DNA of 64,000 bases from Rehaibacterium terrae (GTDB taxonomy: Bacteria; Pseudomonadota; Gammaproteobacteria; Xanthomonadales; Xanthomonadaceae), in assembly GCF_014202935.1 (NCBI RefSeq), contig NZ_JACHHX010000001.1, positions 186,001-250,000 on the forward strand, written 5' to 3'. Positions within the stretch are counted from its first letter, which is position 1. Each line of letters begins with the position of its first letter. Positions 28,901 to 38,783 of this stretch are shown here, piece after piece. Under the pieces are notes generated by a model. It saw nothing but the letters and a program-made list of their open reading frames with translations. It searched no databases and was not told where the DNA came from. A program made the position numbers and the translations under genes.

Positions 28901-29640
28901 TCCAGACGTCCGGCCGCTCCCTGCACGCGCAGGAGATCCAGTTCAACGACATCCGCACCACGCTGCAGGCGCTGTACGCCCTGTTCGACAACTGCAACAG
29001 CCTGCACACCAACGCCTACGACGAAGCCATCACCACGCCTACCGAAGAGAGCGTGCGCCGCGCCGTCGCCATCCAGATGATCATCAACAAGGAGCTGGGG
29101 CTGAACTTCTGCGAGAACCCCTGGCAGGGCAGCTTCATCGTCGACAAGCTCACCGACATCGTCGAAGAGGCCGTGTACAAGGAGTTCGAGGCCATCTCCG
29201 AGCGTGGCGGCGTGCTCGGCGCCATGGACACCATGTACCAGCGCGGCAAGATCCAGGAAGAGAGCCTCTACTACGAGCAGAAGAAACACGACGGCAGCCT
29301 GCCGCTGATCGGCGTCAACACCTTCCTGCCCAAGGAACACGCCGGTGACATCGTCACTGAAATCGAACTGATCCGCTCCACGCCGGAAGAAAAGGCCCAG
29401 CAGATCCACAACGTCCGCGCCTTCCAGCAGGCCCGCAACGCCGTCCGGCTTCCTCCCCCTCACGGCGAGGGACGGGATGATGCCGCTTCCGTGAGCGATC
29501 CCCTGCGCCATCTGCAGTCCACCGCCCGCGAGCGCAGAAACGTGTTCGAGGCGTTGATGGAGGCGGTGAAGACCCACAGCCTCGGCCAGATCAGCCACGC
29601 CCTCTACGAAGTCGGCGGCGAGTACCGGCGGAACATGTAG
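25981..29640 (+). CDS. icmF: Fused isobutyryl-CoA mutase (IcmF) with repeat-derived inserts
   Basis: A 1219-residue adenosylcobalamin enzyme interconverting isobutyryl-CoA and butyryl-CoA (family members also use isovaleryl/pivalyl-CoA). Order: B12-binding domain (20-150; DGHDAAINI, His32), MeaI-type G-protein chaperone (about 220-425; P-loop [28 protein letters not shown]), then the mutase TIM barrel (about 545-1150, [12 protein letters not shown]). Segments at about 200-219, 434-447 and 1155-1171 are low-complexity and match dispersed DNA repeats found elsewhere in this window; a fourth (about 540-550) is a GDVDGDVDG tandem. They fall in linkers or surface positions, so the enzyme may still work, but it is longer than usual. 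Start MSIPASHVP chosen at ATG 25981. Confidence 0.94.
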   Translation: MSIPASHVPAAEPRPEATPLRFVTAASLFDGHDAAINIMRRLIQAQGAEVIHLGHNRSVEDVVRAALQEDADAIAVSSYQGGHVEYFKYMVDMLRERGAGHIRVFGGGGGTITPEEIRELQAYGVERIYHPNDGMHMGLVAMIEDVVRRAAQARDQGPGIQDPEKLATPDIDDEIGIGRMLSAIEDGLFSETELAGLRKQWAAGPSGSRFPISHFRATTPVIGITGTGGAGKSSVTDELLNRFLQHFPEMRIAVLAVDPTRRRTGGALLGDRIRMNSLRSRRVFMRSMATRRQHVATSAVLKDCIAFMKGIGYDLVIVETAGIGQSDSEIVDLVDFPMYVMTSDYGAASQLEKIDMLDYAELVVLNKYDKRGAEDALRDVRKQWKRNRAAFKLADEDVPVYPTIASQFNDPGVTWMFVNLCRLLREKLGLGAAAPAVAGKGGDGVAATRCDFNPQVDTSLKEPRATVLIPGQRIRYLAEIAEQGRGINAEIARQAEIANRAQAYWQSLHDLGDPRLPAALDLYAAEDLLPQHGTTQEASAVSGDVDGDVDGVVVDRSLLTLRQRYQDAVQSLSSEALKLLREWPARLKAITDEVNEYKVRDKTIRVENYRESLSHQKIPKIAAPTYRSWGELLTFLQKENLPGHYPYTGGVYPYRRSGEDPIRMFAGEGTPERTNRRFHYLSLGQPAARLSTAFDSVTLYGEDPAERPDIYGKIGNSGVSIATLDDMKKLYSGFDLCAPTTSVSMTINGPAPIILAMFMNTAIDQQVEKYLRADQSRWDAAHEKIEKFFEGRERPVYAGMLPEGNDGLGLGLLGVTGDQLVEPEVYARIKAETLATVRGTVQADILKEDQAQNTCIFSTEFALRMMGDIQQYFVDRKVRNFYSVSISGYHIAEAGANPISQLAFTLSNGFTIVEYYLARGMHIDDFAPNLSFFFSNGMDPEYTVIGRVARRIWARAMRERYGASPRSQMMKYHIQTSGRSLHAQEIQFNDIRTTLQALYALFDNCNSLHTNAYDEAITTPTEESVRRAVAIQMIINKELGLNFCENPWQGSFIVDKLTDIVEEAVYKEFEAISERGGVLGAMDTMYQRGKIQEESLYYEQKKHDGSLPLIGVNTFLPKEHAGDIVTEIELIRSTPEEKAQQIHNVRAFQQARNAVRLPPPHGEGRDDAASVSDPLRHLQSTARERRNVFEALMEAVKTHSLGQISHALYEVGGEYRRNM
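26598..26632. repeat. GATTCCC repeat inside icmF
   Basis: The coding strand has TCCCGATTCCCGATTTCCCA, the same repeat family as the inverted arm at 11384-11408. It encodes SRFPISHF between the B12 domain and the G domain, read in frame without a stop. Confidence 0.75.
27285..27316. repeat. Palindromic-element fragment inside icmF (second site)
   Basis: GGCAGGGAAGGGTGGGGATG matches the reverse complement of the element flank at 14357-14397 (shared GGTGGGGATGGTGT). It encodes [11 protein letters not shown] at the junction between the G domain and the mutase part. Confidence 0.6.
29446..29490. repeat. Palindromic-element fragment inside icmF (third site)
   Basis: CTTCCTCCCCCTCACGGCGA followed by GGGACGGGATG is a diverged copy of the palindromic element whose intact form is at 14460-14480. 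It encodes [11 protein letters not shown] near the C-terminus of the mutase domain. Confidence 0.65.
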
Positions 29641-29642
29641 CC

Positions 29643-30182
29643 ATGTCCCGCCTGGTCGACCAGATCAAGCAGGTACTGGCTGCGTTCGCGGACAGCAAGC
29701 AGCCGCCGGCGCTGATCGGCGGACTCGCGCTGGCGGTGCACAACGTGGTGCGGGCAACCCGGGACGTCGACTTCCTCGCCGATGCCGACGACGCGGACCG
29801 CCTGCACCGGGTCCTGCTCGACCTGGGCTACCGCTGCATCCATCGCAGCGAGGACGCCGCCAACTACGTGCGCGACGACGAAGGCCTCGATCTGCTGTAT
29901 GCACACCGACCGATCGCCAGACGCCTGCTGGCCGAAGCCGAAGAACGCGACACCGGACTGGGCCGCCTGCGCGTCATCAGCGCGGAAGGTCTGATCGCTT
30001 TCAAACTGCAGGGGTTCGCCAACGATCCTTCGCGCCTTCGTGACCTGGACGACATCCGCGCGCTGTTGCAAGCCAACCGGGCGACGCTCGACATGACGGA
30101 AGTCGCCGACTACTTCAGGCTGTTCGATCGGGAGCAACTGCTCGATGAGCTCATCGCGGAACTCGGCCGACCGCAGGGCTGA
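29643..30182 (+). CDS. Nucleotidyltransferase (AbiEii-like family)
   Basis: A 179-residue minimal nucleotidyltransferase-fold protein. The motif is ALIGGLALAVHNVVRATRDV followed by DFLAD, with the two acids of a G-G-x(n)-D-x-D site. The C-terminal part is helical. Proteins of this sort are found as stand-alone genes or with a small partner, and some are toxins of type IV toxin-antitoxin systems. It begins 2 nt after icmF, and its last 38 nt overlap the next small ORF. No substrate evidence. Confidence 0.82.
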   Translation: MSRLVDQIKQVLAAFADSKQPPALIGGLALAVHNVVRATRDVDFLADADDADRLHRVLLDLGYRCIHRSEDAANYVRDDEGLDLLYAHRPIARRLLAEAEERDTGLGRLRVISAEGLIAFKLQGFANDPSRLRDLDDIRALLQANRATLDMTEVADYFRLFDREQLLDELIAELGRPQG

Positions 30183-30351
30183 TGCCTCGCCCGAGCCGAT
30201 CCTCGTCAGGGATGGCGGCGCATCGGCGCACCTTCAGCCCGCTGGCGATCCCGTCACGGCATGGATCGAGCTGATGGAAGTGATCGAGGCGCTCTGCCCA
30301 CGCTGGCCCGAACGGACTCACGTTATTCACGGGGCGGAGTTCAGGCTGTGA
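30145..30351 (+). CDS. Small partner protein overlapping the nucleotidyltransferase gene
   Basis: A 68-residue ORF starting inside the 3' end of the nucleotidyltransferase gene. Its C-terminal part, ELMEVIEALCPRWPERTH through to EFRL, resembles small proteins that accompany nucleotidyltransferase genes in other bacteria (an E-x-LCPxWPxR motif; from memory). That conserved block makes it more than a chance ORF. The N-terminal third is poor in coding style and the true start could be later than ATG 30145. It could be an antitoxin-like or accessory subunit; this is a guess. Confidence 0.55.
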   Translation: MSSSRNSADRRADASPEPILVRDGGASAHLQPAGDPVTAWIELMEVIEALCPRWPERTHVIHGAEFRL

Positions 30352-30387
30352 TGGTGCGGGAGGGGAGCTGCGAGGGGCTTGATGTCT

Positions 30388-30420
30388 TCCGTTCCCCCCG
30401 CAAGAGCGGGAATTCAGTCG
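30388..30420. repeat. REP-like short palindrome
   Basis: GTTCCCCCCGCAAGAGCGGG followed by AATTC contains the CCCGC-AAGA-GCGGG hairpin typical of dispersed REP-like elements. It lies in the 149-nt gap before the SLC13 transporter gene. Confidence 0.5.
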
Positions 30421-30500
30421 TGAACCCCGGCCGGGCCGGTGCGGCGCGCTCATGCCGCCGCGGTACCATCGCCCGCTGAACACACGCCCGGGGAGGGTTC

Positions 30501-31970
30501 GTGGCTTCATCCGCGGATACCGCGATCGCGTCTGAGCCGGTCGCATCGATGCGCCAGCGCGTCGGCCTGATGCTCGGGCCGCTGCTGTTCGCGCTGGTGT
30601 ACTTCGCGCCCGGGCTGACCGGGCTGGACGACGCGCCGCGCGCGGTGCTCGCGGTGACGCTGTGGGTGGCGACGTGGTGGATCACCGAGGCCTTGCCGAT
30701 CCCGGCGACGTCGCTGATGCCGGTCTTCCTGCTGCCGATCGCCGGCGGCGCGGACGAGCGCACGGCGGCGATGGCCTACGGCAATCCGATCGTGTTCATG
30801 TACATGGGCGGGTTCACCATCGCGCTGGCGATCCAGAAATGGGATCTGCACCGGCGCATCGCGATGCGCATCGTGGCGATGGTCGGGGCCGGCGGGCGGC
30901 GCATCACGCTGGGCATCATCCTGGCGACGGCCTTTCTGTCGATGTGGATCTCCAACGCGGCCACGGCGCTGATGATGCTGCCGATCGGGCTGGCGCTGAT
31001 CGAAGAGGTCCGCCGCGAACAGCTCTACGACGACGAATCGCTGCGGCGCTTCGCCAAGGGGCTGTTGCTGTCGATCGCCTACGCGGCCTCGATCGGCGGC
31101 CTGGCCACGCTGATCGGCTCGGTGCCCAACGCGGTGTTCGCGGCGGTGTCGCAGATGAGCCTGGGGCGGACGGTCAGTTTCGCCGAATGGTTCTTCTTCG
31201 CCGCGCCGCTGACGGCGTTGATGCTGACGGCGCTGTACTTCTACATGACGCGGGTGGCGTTTGCGGTGCGCCCGCGCCAGGAGGTGGGCGCGGATTTCGC
31301 CCGCGAGCAGCTCCGCCAGCTCGGCCCGATGGCATTCGAGGAGAAGGCGGTGCTGGCGGTGTTCGGCACGGTGGCGGCGCTGTGGATCGGCAGCGGCTTT
31401 CTGCCGGCGCCGCTGCGGCTGTCGGACACGTCGATCTCGATGATCGGCGCGGTCAGCCTGTTCCTGCTGCCGGCGCGGCGCGGGCGCGGCCGGCTGATGG
31501 GCTGGCCGGACATGCGAAACCTCCCCTGGGGCCTGCTGCTGCTGTTCGGCGGCGGGCTGTCGCTGGCGGCGGCGTTCGAAAGCTCGGGGCTGACGGTGTG
31601 GTTCGGCACGCTGCTGGGCGGGCTGCAGGTGCTGCCCACCGTGCTGATCGTGGTGGCGTTGGCGGCGATCGTGCTGTTCATGACCGAGGTGATGTCGAAC
31701 ACGGCGGTCTCGAACATGCTGATCCCGGTCGGCATCGGCCTGGCCGCGGGCATCGGCGTCGACCCGCACACGATCATGGCGGTGATCGCGTTGTCGGCCA
31801 GTTGTGCGTTCATGCTGCCGATCTCGACGCCGCCCAACGCGGCGGTATTCAGTGCCGACTGGTTGCACATCGACGACATGGTGCGGGCCGGGTTCTGGAT
31901 GAACCTGGTCGCGCTGGCCACGATCAGCGCGTTCGTGCTGCTGTGGCGGCCGCTGGTGATGACGGGCTGA
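30501..31970 (+). CDS. SLC13/DASS family sodium:carboxylate (or anion) symporter
   Basis: A 489-residue polytopic inner-membrane protein of the divalent anion:Na+ symporter family. Signature stretches are WWITEALPIPATSLMP, WISNAATALMMLPIG (first SNT motif) and TEVMSNTAVSNMLIP (second SNT motif), whose Ser-Asn-Thr triads form Na+ and substrate sites. The C-terminal SASCAFMLPISTPPNA is also diagnostic. Substrate is probably a C4-dicarboxylate or similar. The start is GTG at 30501 with GGGAGGG 6 nt upstream. Confidence 0.93.
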   Translation: MASSADTAIASEPVASMRQRVGLMLGPLLFALVYFAPGLTGLDDAPRAVLAVTLWVATWWITEALPIPATSLMPVFLLPIAGGADERTAAMAYGNPIVFMYMGGFTIALAIQKWDLHRRIAMRIVAMVGAGGRRITLGIILATAFLSMWISNAATALMMLPIGLALIEEVRREQLYDDESLRRFAKGLLLSIAYAASIGGLATLIGSVPNAVFAAVSQMSLGRTVSFAEWFFFAAPLTALMLTALYFYMTRVAFAVRPRQEVGADFAREQLRQLGPMAFEEKAVLAVFGTVAALWIGSGFLPAPLRLSDTSISMIGAVSLFLLPARRGRGRLMGWPDMRNLPWGLLLLFGGGLSLAAAFESSGLTVWFGTLLGGLQVLPTVLIVVALAAIVLFMTEVMSNTAVSNMLIPVGIGLAAGIGVDPHTIMAVIALSASCAFMLPISTPPNAAVFSADWLHIDDMVRAGFWMNLVALATISAFVLLWRPLVMTG

Positions 31971-32036
31971 GGGCGCTGCGGACAGCGCGCCATTTCGGAG
32001 ACAATCCAGCGCAGTCCGAAACCCGTGGCCCACCGC

Positions 32037-32594
32037 ATGTCGATCGTCCTGACCGAGTTCGCCCGTACCCGCCTGTTCCCGCGCGAGCCGCGCCGCAACA
32101 CCATCCAGGATTGCACGCCCGAGCAGTTCGAGCGGCACCTCAACACCGTGCCGCCGCTGAAGGTGCTCGACGGCTATGCGCCGTTCTGCAAGCTGCACGT
32201 GCACCGCAACTGGACCTCCACGCGCTGCATGGTGGTGCCGATCACCGACGACAACCGGCACCTGCTGCGCTCGGCCTACGAGGCGCGCACGAAGGACGAA
32301 CTGCCGGTGCTGGTGCGCTGGTTCGAGGGTGTGGAGCCGCCGGTGGCGGACTATCTGATCGCCATTCTCTACAGCCGCGAGCAGATGGCGAAGGAGGGCA
32401 CGCCCATCGAGGCCGACTGGGGCGTGGTGGGCTGCCTGTACACCGCCGCGCCGGAGGAGATCCCGATGGCGCCGATCACCATGATGCGCAATGCGCTCGG
32501 GGTGGAAGAGGGCGGCTCGGGCGTGCCGATCGACCGCGCGGCCTACCTGCGCAGCGTGGCGTTCTGGGAGACGCACGCGAACTGGCGCGGCTGA
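32037..32594 (+). CDS. DUF3228 family protein
   Basis: A 185-residue cytoplasmic protein (189 if the in-frame GTG at 32025 is used). Conserved blocks KVLDGYAPFCKLHVHRNWTS and YSREQMAKEGTPIEADWGVV are those of DUF3228, found in proteobacteria and plants; function unknown. No ribosome site favours either start. It is 66 nt downstream of the SLC13 gene and convergent with the methyltransferase (10 nt between stops). Confidence 0.83.
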   Translation: MSIVLTEFARTRLFPREPRRNTIQDCTPEQFERHLNTVPPLKVLDGYAPFCKLHVHRNWTSTRCMVVPITDDNRHLLRSAYEARTKDELPVLVRWFEGVEPPVADYLIAILYSREQMAKEGTPIEADWGVVGCLYTAAPEEIPMAPITMMRNALGVEEGGSGVPIDRAAYLRSVAFWETHANWRG

Positions 32595-32604
32595 GGGGGC
32601 GCGC

Positions 32605-33447
32605 TCAGCGCTTGCTTGCCAGCACCCCGTCCAGTGCGGGCTGCGCCCTGAAGCCGGCCTTTTCGAGCCGCCTTGCGACTTCGCGCGGCACATCGCGGCC
32701 GCTGGTGAGTCTGTTCGGGCTGCCGGTGTAGTGGAACAGTCGCCCACCGCGGCGCAACACGCGCGCGAGCTGGTCGTAGAACGCCTGCGAATACAGCTCG
32801 CCGGCGATGCCGAAGCGCGGCGGGTCGTGCAGCACGGCATCGACGCAGGCGTCGGCCAGGCCCGTGATCGCCTGCGACACGTCGGCGTGGGTGAGCTGCA
32901 GCCGGCCGTCGCTGGCGGGCGCATCCGGGTCGGGCGACCACGGATTGAGCGTGCGCAGCCACAGCACGTCGGCGTTCTTCTCGAACGACAGGATGCGCGC
33001 GGCGCCGGCCTCCAGGCAGCAGGCGGCGAAGTAGCCGAGGCCACCGCAGGTGTCGAGCACGACCTTGCCGCGCGGCTCGATCAGCCCCACTTTGCGCCGC
33101 GCGTCGTCGATGGGCGACTCCTTCGACGTGGGCAGCATCTTGATGCCGTCGATCTCGAAGGTCGGCGCGCCCCATTCGGTCGGCACCAGCTTGATCAGCG
33201 CGCCGGAGTAGCGCGACACCGGCGCGAAGCCCGCGCCGTCCCAGTAATGGATCGTGCGGTCCCGGAGCGCGTCCGGGTACGGATAGCGCCGGCCCTGCCA
33301 GTGCCAGGCGTCGGCCTCCAGCCGTGCCTCGGTTTGCGAGCGCCCGAGGTCCAGCGAGCCGGTCCAGATGGCCGCGCCGGCATCGCGTGCGGCGAGCAGC
33401 GCCTGGGCGAGTGCACGGGTGAGCAGGGGGCCGGAATAGTGCGGCAC
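32605..33447 (-). CDS. Class I SAM-dependent methyltransferase
   Basis: A 280-residue protein with an N-terminal accessory part (1-105) and a Rossmann methyltransferase domain. Motif I is VLDTCGGLGYFA; the motif IV-like LHDPPRFG suggests a base- or amine-directed enzyme of the N/D-PP-x type. It resembles COG2521-like predicted archaeal/bacterial methyltransferases. The target is unknown. Divergent from the M14 peptidase gene across 105 nt. Confidence 0.82.
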   Translation of the reverse strand: MPHYSGPLLTRALAQALLAARDAGAAIWTGSLDLGRSQTEARLEADAWHWQGRRYPYPDALRDRTIHYWDGAGFAPVSRYSGALIKLVPTEWGAPTFEIDGIKMLPTSKESPIDDARRKVGLIEPRGKVVLDTCGGLGYFAACCLEAGAARILSFEKNADVLWLRTLNPWSPDPDAPASDGRLQLTHADVSQAITGLADACVDAVLHDPPRFGIAGELYSQAFYDQLARVLRRGGRLFHYTGSPNRLTSGRDVPREVARRLEKAGFRAQPALDGVLASKR

Positions 33448-33552
33448 GGGGTCGGGTCCGGTCTGGTGGCGTGCGGTCTGGCCATTGTGCCTGCCGGCCG
33501 GCGGTGGGTGCTAAAGTGCGCGTCCTTTCTGGATCACTGGAGTTGCCGCGCA

Positions 33553-34467
33553 ATGGCGGGCAGTTATCCCATCGGTGTTCCCGGCCAAGCCTGGGGCGCG
33601 ACCGAGCTTGCCGCCTGGCGGGCGCGCCAGCGCCGCCAGCGCAGCTACAGCGAGGACGTGGTGAGCGCGATCGAGCGGCTGGGGGCGCGCTTCGAAGTGG
33701 TGCAGTACGGCCGGATCGAGTATCCGCCCGACAGCTACCCGCTGTTCGCCGTCCGCAGCCGCGACTGGCGCGACGGGCTGCCCTGCGTGCTGGTGACCGC
33801 CGGCGTGCATGGCTACGAAACCAGTGGCGTGCGTGGCGCACTGCTGTTTCTGGATCGGGAGGCGGCACGCTATGCGGATCGGGTCAATCTGCTGGTGGCC
33901 CCCTGCGTCAGCCCGTGGGCCTACGAACGAATCCAGCGCTGGAATGCGCAGGCGGTCGATCCCAATCGCGCGTTCCGGGAGCACAGCCAGCAGGCGCCCG
34001 AGTCGGCCGCGCTGATGCGCCTGGTCGAGCCGCTGCGTGGTCGTTTCCTGCTGCACATCGACCTGCACGAGACCACCGATTCCGACGAAACCGAATTCCG
34101 GCCGGCCTTGGCCGCGCGCGACGGCAAGCCGTTCGAGCCCGGGCAGATTCCCGACGGTTTTTACCTGGTCGGCGACAGTGAGAATCCGCAGCTCGTCTTC
34201 CAGTCCGCGGTGATCGAGGCGGTGCGCCGGGTGACCCACATCGCGCCGGCCGATGCCCGCGGCCAGATCATCGGCTCGCCCGTGGTCGCCCCGGGCGTGA
34301 TCCTCTATCCGTTCCGTGAGCTCGGCCTGTGTGCCGGCATCACCGGCGCCCGCTACACCACCACGACCGAGGTCTACCCCGACAGCCCGCGCGCCACGCC
34401 CGAGCAGTGCGATGAGGCGCAGGTGGCGGCAGTGTGCGCGGCGATCGACCATGCCTTGTCGCAGTAG
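33553..34467 (+). CDS. M14 family zinc carboxypeptidase-like protein
   Basis: A 304-residue metallopeptidase of the M14 clan, without signal peptide. Zinc ligands are His86 and Glu89 in AGVHGYET, and a later His in [22 protein letters not shown] supplies the substrate-binding Arg. Cytoplasmic members cleave small peptides or act as amidases or deacylases (succinylglutamate desuccinylase-like). The exact substrate is unknown. Start [11 protein letters not shown] is the first ATG before clear coding character; the frame is open far upstream as an artefact of GC content. Confidence 0.85.
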   Translation: MAGSYPIGVPGQAWGATELAAWRARQRRQRSYSEDVVSAIERLGARFEVVQYGRIEYPPDSYPLFAVRSRDWRDGLPCVLVTAGVHGYETSGVRGALLFLDREAARYADRVNLLVAPCVSPWAYERIQRWNAQAVDPNRAFREHSQQAPESAALMRLVEPLRGRFLLHIDLHETTDSDETEFRPALAARDGKPFEPGQIPDGFYLVGDSENPQLVFQSAVIEAVRRVTHIAPADARGQIIGSPVVAPGVILYPFRELGLCAGITGARYTTTTEVYPDSPRATPEQCDEAQVAAVCAAIDHALSQ

Positions 34468-34526
34468 GGTGGATGCCGGGCATGCCGGCTGCCATGCCGT
34501 CCATGGCCTTGTGTCGCTCCGTGGGC

Positions 34527-35284
34527 TCAGCTGCGCAGCTTCCAGCCGGTCCGGAAGATCCACCACACGGCGGCCAGGCAGGCGGCGAGGAAGCCGAGGA
34601 TCATGCCGGCGCTGATCAGCACGTTGACGTCGGCGACGCCGTAGAAGGCCCAGCGCATGCCGGAGATCAGGTAGACGACGGGGTTGAACAGCGACAGCGT
34701 CTGCCAGATCGGCGGCAGCATCTGGATCGAGTAGAAGGCGCCGCCGAGGAAGGTCAGCGGGGTGACGATCATCAGCGGGATCACCTGCAACTGCTGCCAG
34801 TCGCTGGCCCACAGGCCGATCAGGAAGCCGAACAGGCTGAAGCTGACCGCGGTGAGCACGAGGAAGAACAGCATCCAGCCGGGGTGGACGATCTCGTAGG
34901 GCACGAAAAAGCGGGCGGTGATGAGGATCAGCGCGCCGATCATCAGCGACTTGGTGGCCGCCGCGCCGACGTAGCCGAGCACCACCTCGACGAAGGACAC
35001 CGGCGCCGAGAGCAGCTCGTAGATGGTGCCCGACCACTTGGGCATGTAGATGCCGAACGAGGCGTTGGAAATGCTCTCGTTGAGCAGGGCGAGCATGATC
35101 AGGCCGGGGATGATGAAGGCACCGTAGCTCACGCCGTCGATGTCGCCCATGCGGCTGCCGATGGCGGCGCCGAAGACGATGAAATACAGCGAGGTGGTGA
35201 GCACCGGCGAGGCCAGGCTTTCGGTGAGGGTGCGGAAGGTACGGGCCATCTCGAAACGGTAGATGGCGCGGATGGCGTGGACGT

Positions 35285-35288
<4 letters not shown>
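34527..35288 (-). CDS. ABC-2 type transporter permease
   Basis: A 253-residue membrane protein with six hydrophobic segments. [16 protein letters not shown] and the [20 protein letters not shown] stretch are typical of NodJ/DrrB-like ABC-2 exporters. Its ATG overlaps the ATPase stop by 4 nt, so the two form one exporter. The substrate may be a drug, polysaccharide or lipid; nothing nearby indicates which. Confidence 0.93.
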
Positions 35289-36211
<923 letters not shown>

Positions 36212-36622
36212 GCGCTGGCCTCGGTGGGGAGCGGGGCGGATCGATTGCGCGGGCAACGACGTGCGCGCGGCGGAAATGGTCGCATGGCCGGCATCCGGGG
36301 TGGCGGCGCCTGGCATCGTGGGACGCAGTGTCCAGAGGGAGGCGGCGGCGGCGCGCTGGACAGGTCAGCCCGTGCCGGGCACGGCGCAGGCCGGAGGCGC
36401 GACGGGCTGCCGTGGGCACCGAAGCTTCGCGATTGCGACGGCCGTCACGGGATCCGGGCCCCGGCGCTTGGAAATCCCGGCGCTGGCACCGATAAGTAAT
36501 CTGCAGGGCGGGCCGATCCGTGGTCCGCCCGCGTGATGCGGGGTGCGCAGCGGCATGTCGAATTCGTCGTATGTCGGGACATGGCACGCGCCAGGGCGGT
36601 CCGACGGGGAGCCCGGGCCGGC
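36212..36622. other. 411-nt divergent spacer without a gene
   Basis: It lies between the ABC ATPase and the FapA-like gene and should hold both promoters. A plus-strand open frame covers 36177-36536 but has no recognisable protein feature or ribosome site. One imperfect hairpin, GGGCGGGCC...GGTCCGCCC, lies at 36506-36532 in the leader of the FapA-like gene. Nothing else stands out. Confidence 0.5.
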
Positions 36623-38263
36623 ATGAGCGGGCTTCCGCCATCGATGCTGCGGCTGGAGTGGCGGGAGGCCGAGGGCAAGCTGGTTGCCCATTTCGCGCCA
36701 GAGCAGGGCGCGACGGCCCGCGAACGGATCGATCGCGGATGCCTGCACGAGGCCATTGCCGACGGTGGTTGGGGGGCACTGTACCGCCTCGACGGTGCCA
36801 TGGACGAGTTCGTGCGGCGGGTGGCGGCGGGCCAGCCATTCGCGCTGGAGGTGGCCGAGCGGCGCGATGGCCGGCTGGAGATCGTGCTGGCGACGGACGC
36901 GATGACCGCCTGGCTGTCGCTGGAGCCGCCCTTCGGCGGCGCGCCGGTGACCCGTGCTCAGGTCGACGCGGCATTGGCCGCGCAGGGCGTGGTCGTGGGC
37001 ATCCTGGAGGGCGAGATCGAGCGCGCGCTGGCCGCCGGCATCGTCGAGCGGTTGCCGATCGCGCGCGGCCGGCCGCCCGAACCCGGCGTGCCGGCGCGTT
37101 TCCAGAGCCTGATTCCGGACATCCGTCGGCGCGGCCCGCGGGTGGACGAGTGGGGTGTGGTCGACTACCGGGAGCTGGGCGGTCTGGTGGTGGTGAAGGC
37201 CGGCGATGCGCTGATGCGGCGCAGCCCGGCCATTCCCGGGCGCAGTGGCGAGGACGTGCGGGGCGGGGTGATCCCCGCCGACGGTGTCGTCGACACGCCG
37301 TACGCCCCCGACCTGCGTGGCGCTTCGCCCTCGCCCGACGACCCGGACCTGCTGATCGCCGACATCACCGGCCAGCCGCTGCTGCGGCCGGACGGCGTGG
37401 ACGTCGAGCCGACCATCACGCTGCCGGCGGTGGATCTGTCCACGGGCAACATCGATTTCGACGGCTCGGTGAACGTGACGGGCGACGTCATCGCCGGCAT
37501 GCGCATCCGTGCCAGCGGCGACGTGGTGGTCGGCGGTACGGTGGAGGCGGCGCAGATCGAGGCCGGTGGCAGCATCGTAGTGCGGGCCGGGGTGATCGGC
37601 TGCCTGGATCCGCGCGGAGCCTTGCAACCGGCGAGGCTGAAGGCGAAGGGTCCGATCGGCCTGCAGTTCTGCGAGAACGCGGTCATCGAAGCCGGCGACG
37701 ATATCGCGATCGGCGAGTTCGCCGTGCACAGCGAGCTGACCGCGCCCAACTGCATCGTCATCGGCAAGCCGGGTGCGCGCCGCAGCCAGCTGATCGGCGG
37801 CATGGCGCGGGCCGGCGCGGCGCTGTCGGTGGGCAGGCTGGGCTCGCAGGCCGGCGTGCGCACCTGCCTGCTGGTCGGCTACCACCCGCAGGTGTATTCG
37901 GAGCTGGCTGCCGTCCTGGAAGCGCTGACGCGCAACCGCGCGCAGCAGGACGACCTGCGCAAGGTCATCGCCCTGACCCGCGACGACGATCGTGCCGCGC
38001 GTCGCGCGGCCAAGGAACGGGCCGAGCGCACGCTGGCAGCCGCCGAGCAGGCGCGGGAAGCACTGGAGGCCCGGCACGCCGAGTTGCAGGCGATGCTGAC
38101 GCTGGCGGCGAACGCCCATGTCGCGGTGGGCGAGGCAGTGTATCCCAATGTCGAGGTCCAGCTTGGCCATGCGGTATGGCGGTCGGCAGACTCCCACGGC
38201 CCCGGCACGCTGCGGCTGCAGGACGACGCGGTGGTGCTGACAGCTTCCCGGCCGGGTGCTTGA
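36623..38263 (+). CDS. FapA (DUF342) family protein
   Basis: A 546-residue cytoplasmic protein. The N-terminal third is variable; residues about 145-440 form the FapA/DUF342 region. The right-handed beta-helix part carries regularly spaced short repeats such as [31 protein letters not shown] and [13 protein letters not shown] coiled coil follows (about 435-505). Relatives occur near motility, polysaccharide or cell-polarity genes, with scaffold-like functions proposed. No such neighbours are seen here. Start ATG 36623 ([13 protein letters not shown]) is the best of several in-frame ATGs. Confidence 0.85.
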   Translation: MSGLPPSMLRLEWREAEGKLVAHFAPEQGATARERIDRGCLHEAIADGGWGALYRLDGAMDEFVRRVAAGQPFALEVAERRDGRLEIVLATDAMTAWLSLEPPFGGAPVTRAQVDAALAAQGVVVGILEGEIERALAAGIVERLPIARGRPPEPGVPARFQSLIPDIRRRGPRVDEWGVVDYRELGGLVVVKAGDALMRRSPAIPGRSGEDVRGGVIPADGVVDTPYAPDLRGASPSPDDPDLLIADITGQPLLRPDGVDVEPTITLPAVDLSTGNIDFDGSVNVTGDVIAGMRIRASGDVVVGGTVEAAQIEAGGSIVVRAGVIGCLDPRGALQPARLKAKGPIGLQFCENAVIEAGDDIAIGEFAVHSELTAPNCIVIGKPGARRSQLIGGMARAGAALSVGRLGSQAGVRTCLLVGYHPQVYSELAAVLEALTRNRAQQDDLRKVIALTRDDDRAARRAAKERAERTLAAAEQAREALEARHAELQAMLTLAANAHVAVGEAVYPNVEVQLGHAVWRSADSHGPGTLRLQDDAVVLTASRPGA

Positions 38264-38395
38264 GCCGCACGCCCGGGGAGGAGCCGTCAGCGCGCCATTG
38301 CGCCCGGCCTGATCGAGGTCAGTGAGCGCGGCGTCGCGGTCGCCGGGCATGCCCGAACACCGCCGCGGGGGCGGTCCAGCCACGGGAGCGATGCG

Positions 38396-38640
38396 ATGGA
38401 ATGCAAGATCGGACTGACTGCCCCGGCGCCCGACCTCGGGGCGGTGGAAGAGCCGATTCGTGCACTGGACCGGGCAGCGCTGCACGCGCCGGGCGCAGAT
38501 GGCATCAGCCTGAAGGTGGCGGCGGTACTGTCGGTGACCGAGCTGGCGGGGGCTCTGCGCCAGGCCAGGTCGGCTGTCCGGTGGCGGCGTGCCAGATCGT
38601 CCGGTTGCCTTCGGTGTGCTGCGGCGGCTGCAGCGGCTGA
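38396..38640 (+). pseudogene. Possible frameshifted small ORF with Cys-rich end
   Basis: The 520-nt gap 38264-38783 has one suggestive reading. ATG 38396, with GGAG 9 nt upstream, opens a frame of good codon bias (MECKIGLTAPAPDLGAVEEP) to about 38548. At the GCGGGGGC run (38546-38553) the codon bias moves to another frame that ends at TGA 38638. Its last part is CPVAACQIVRLPSVCCGGCS, with five to six cysteines. One extra G would join the parts, giving TELAGG at the joint, which resembles the double-Gly end of peptide leaders. Without that base there is no single protein. It may be a decayed gene, a sequencing indel or chance. No modification or transport gene lies adjacent. Confidence 0.25.
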
Positions 38641-38783
38641 CAGCAGGAGTAGCGCGTGCTTTCCGCGCCGGACCGGTGGAGGCCGGAGGGTGGCGTGGCC
38701 GTTGCAGGCCTCGTCGAAGCGGCGCGCACAGGGCAGCGTCCGGGCCGGTGGGGTCGGGCTCCAGCGCCGGGCGGCTGGCGCGC

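Noticed and set aside
25243-29598. A 1451-codon open frame on the minus strand across the icmF locus
   Set aside because: It is antisense to icmF and the haemoglobin gene, whose domains and motifs are unambiguous. Its length is a by-product of very high G+C with few stop codons.
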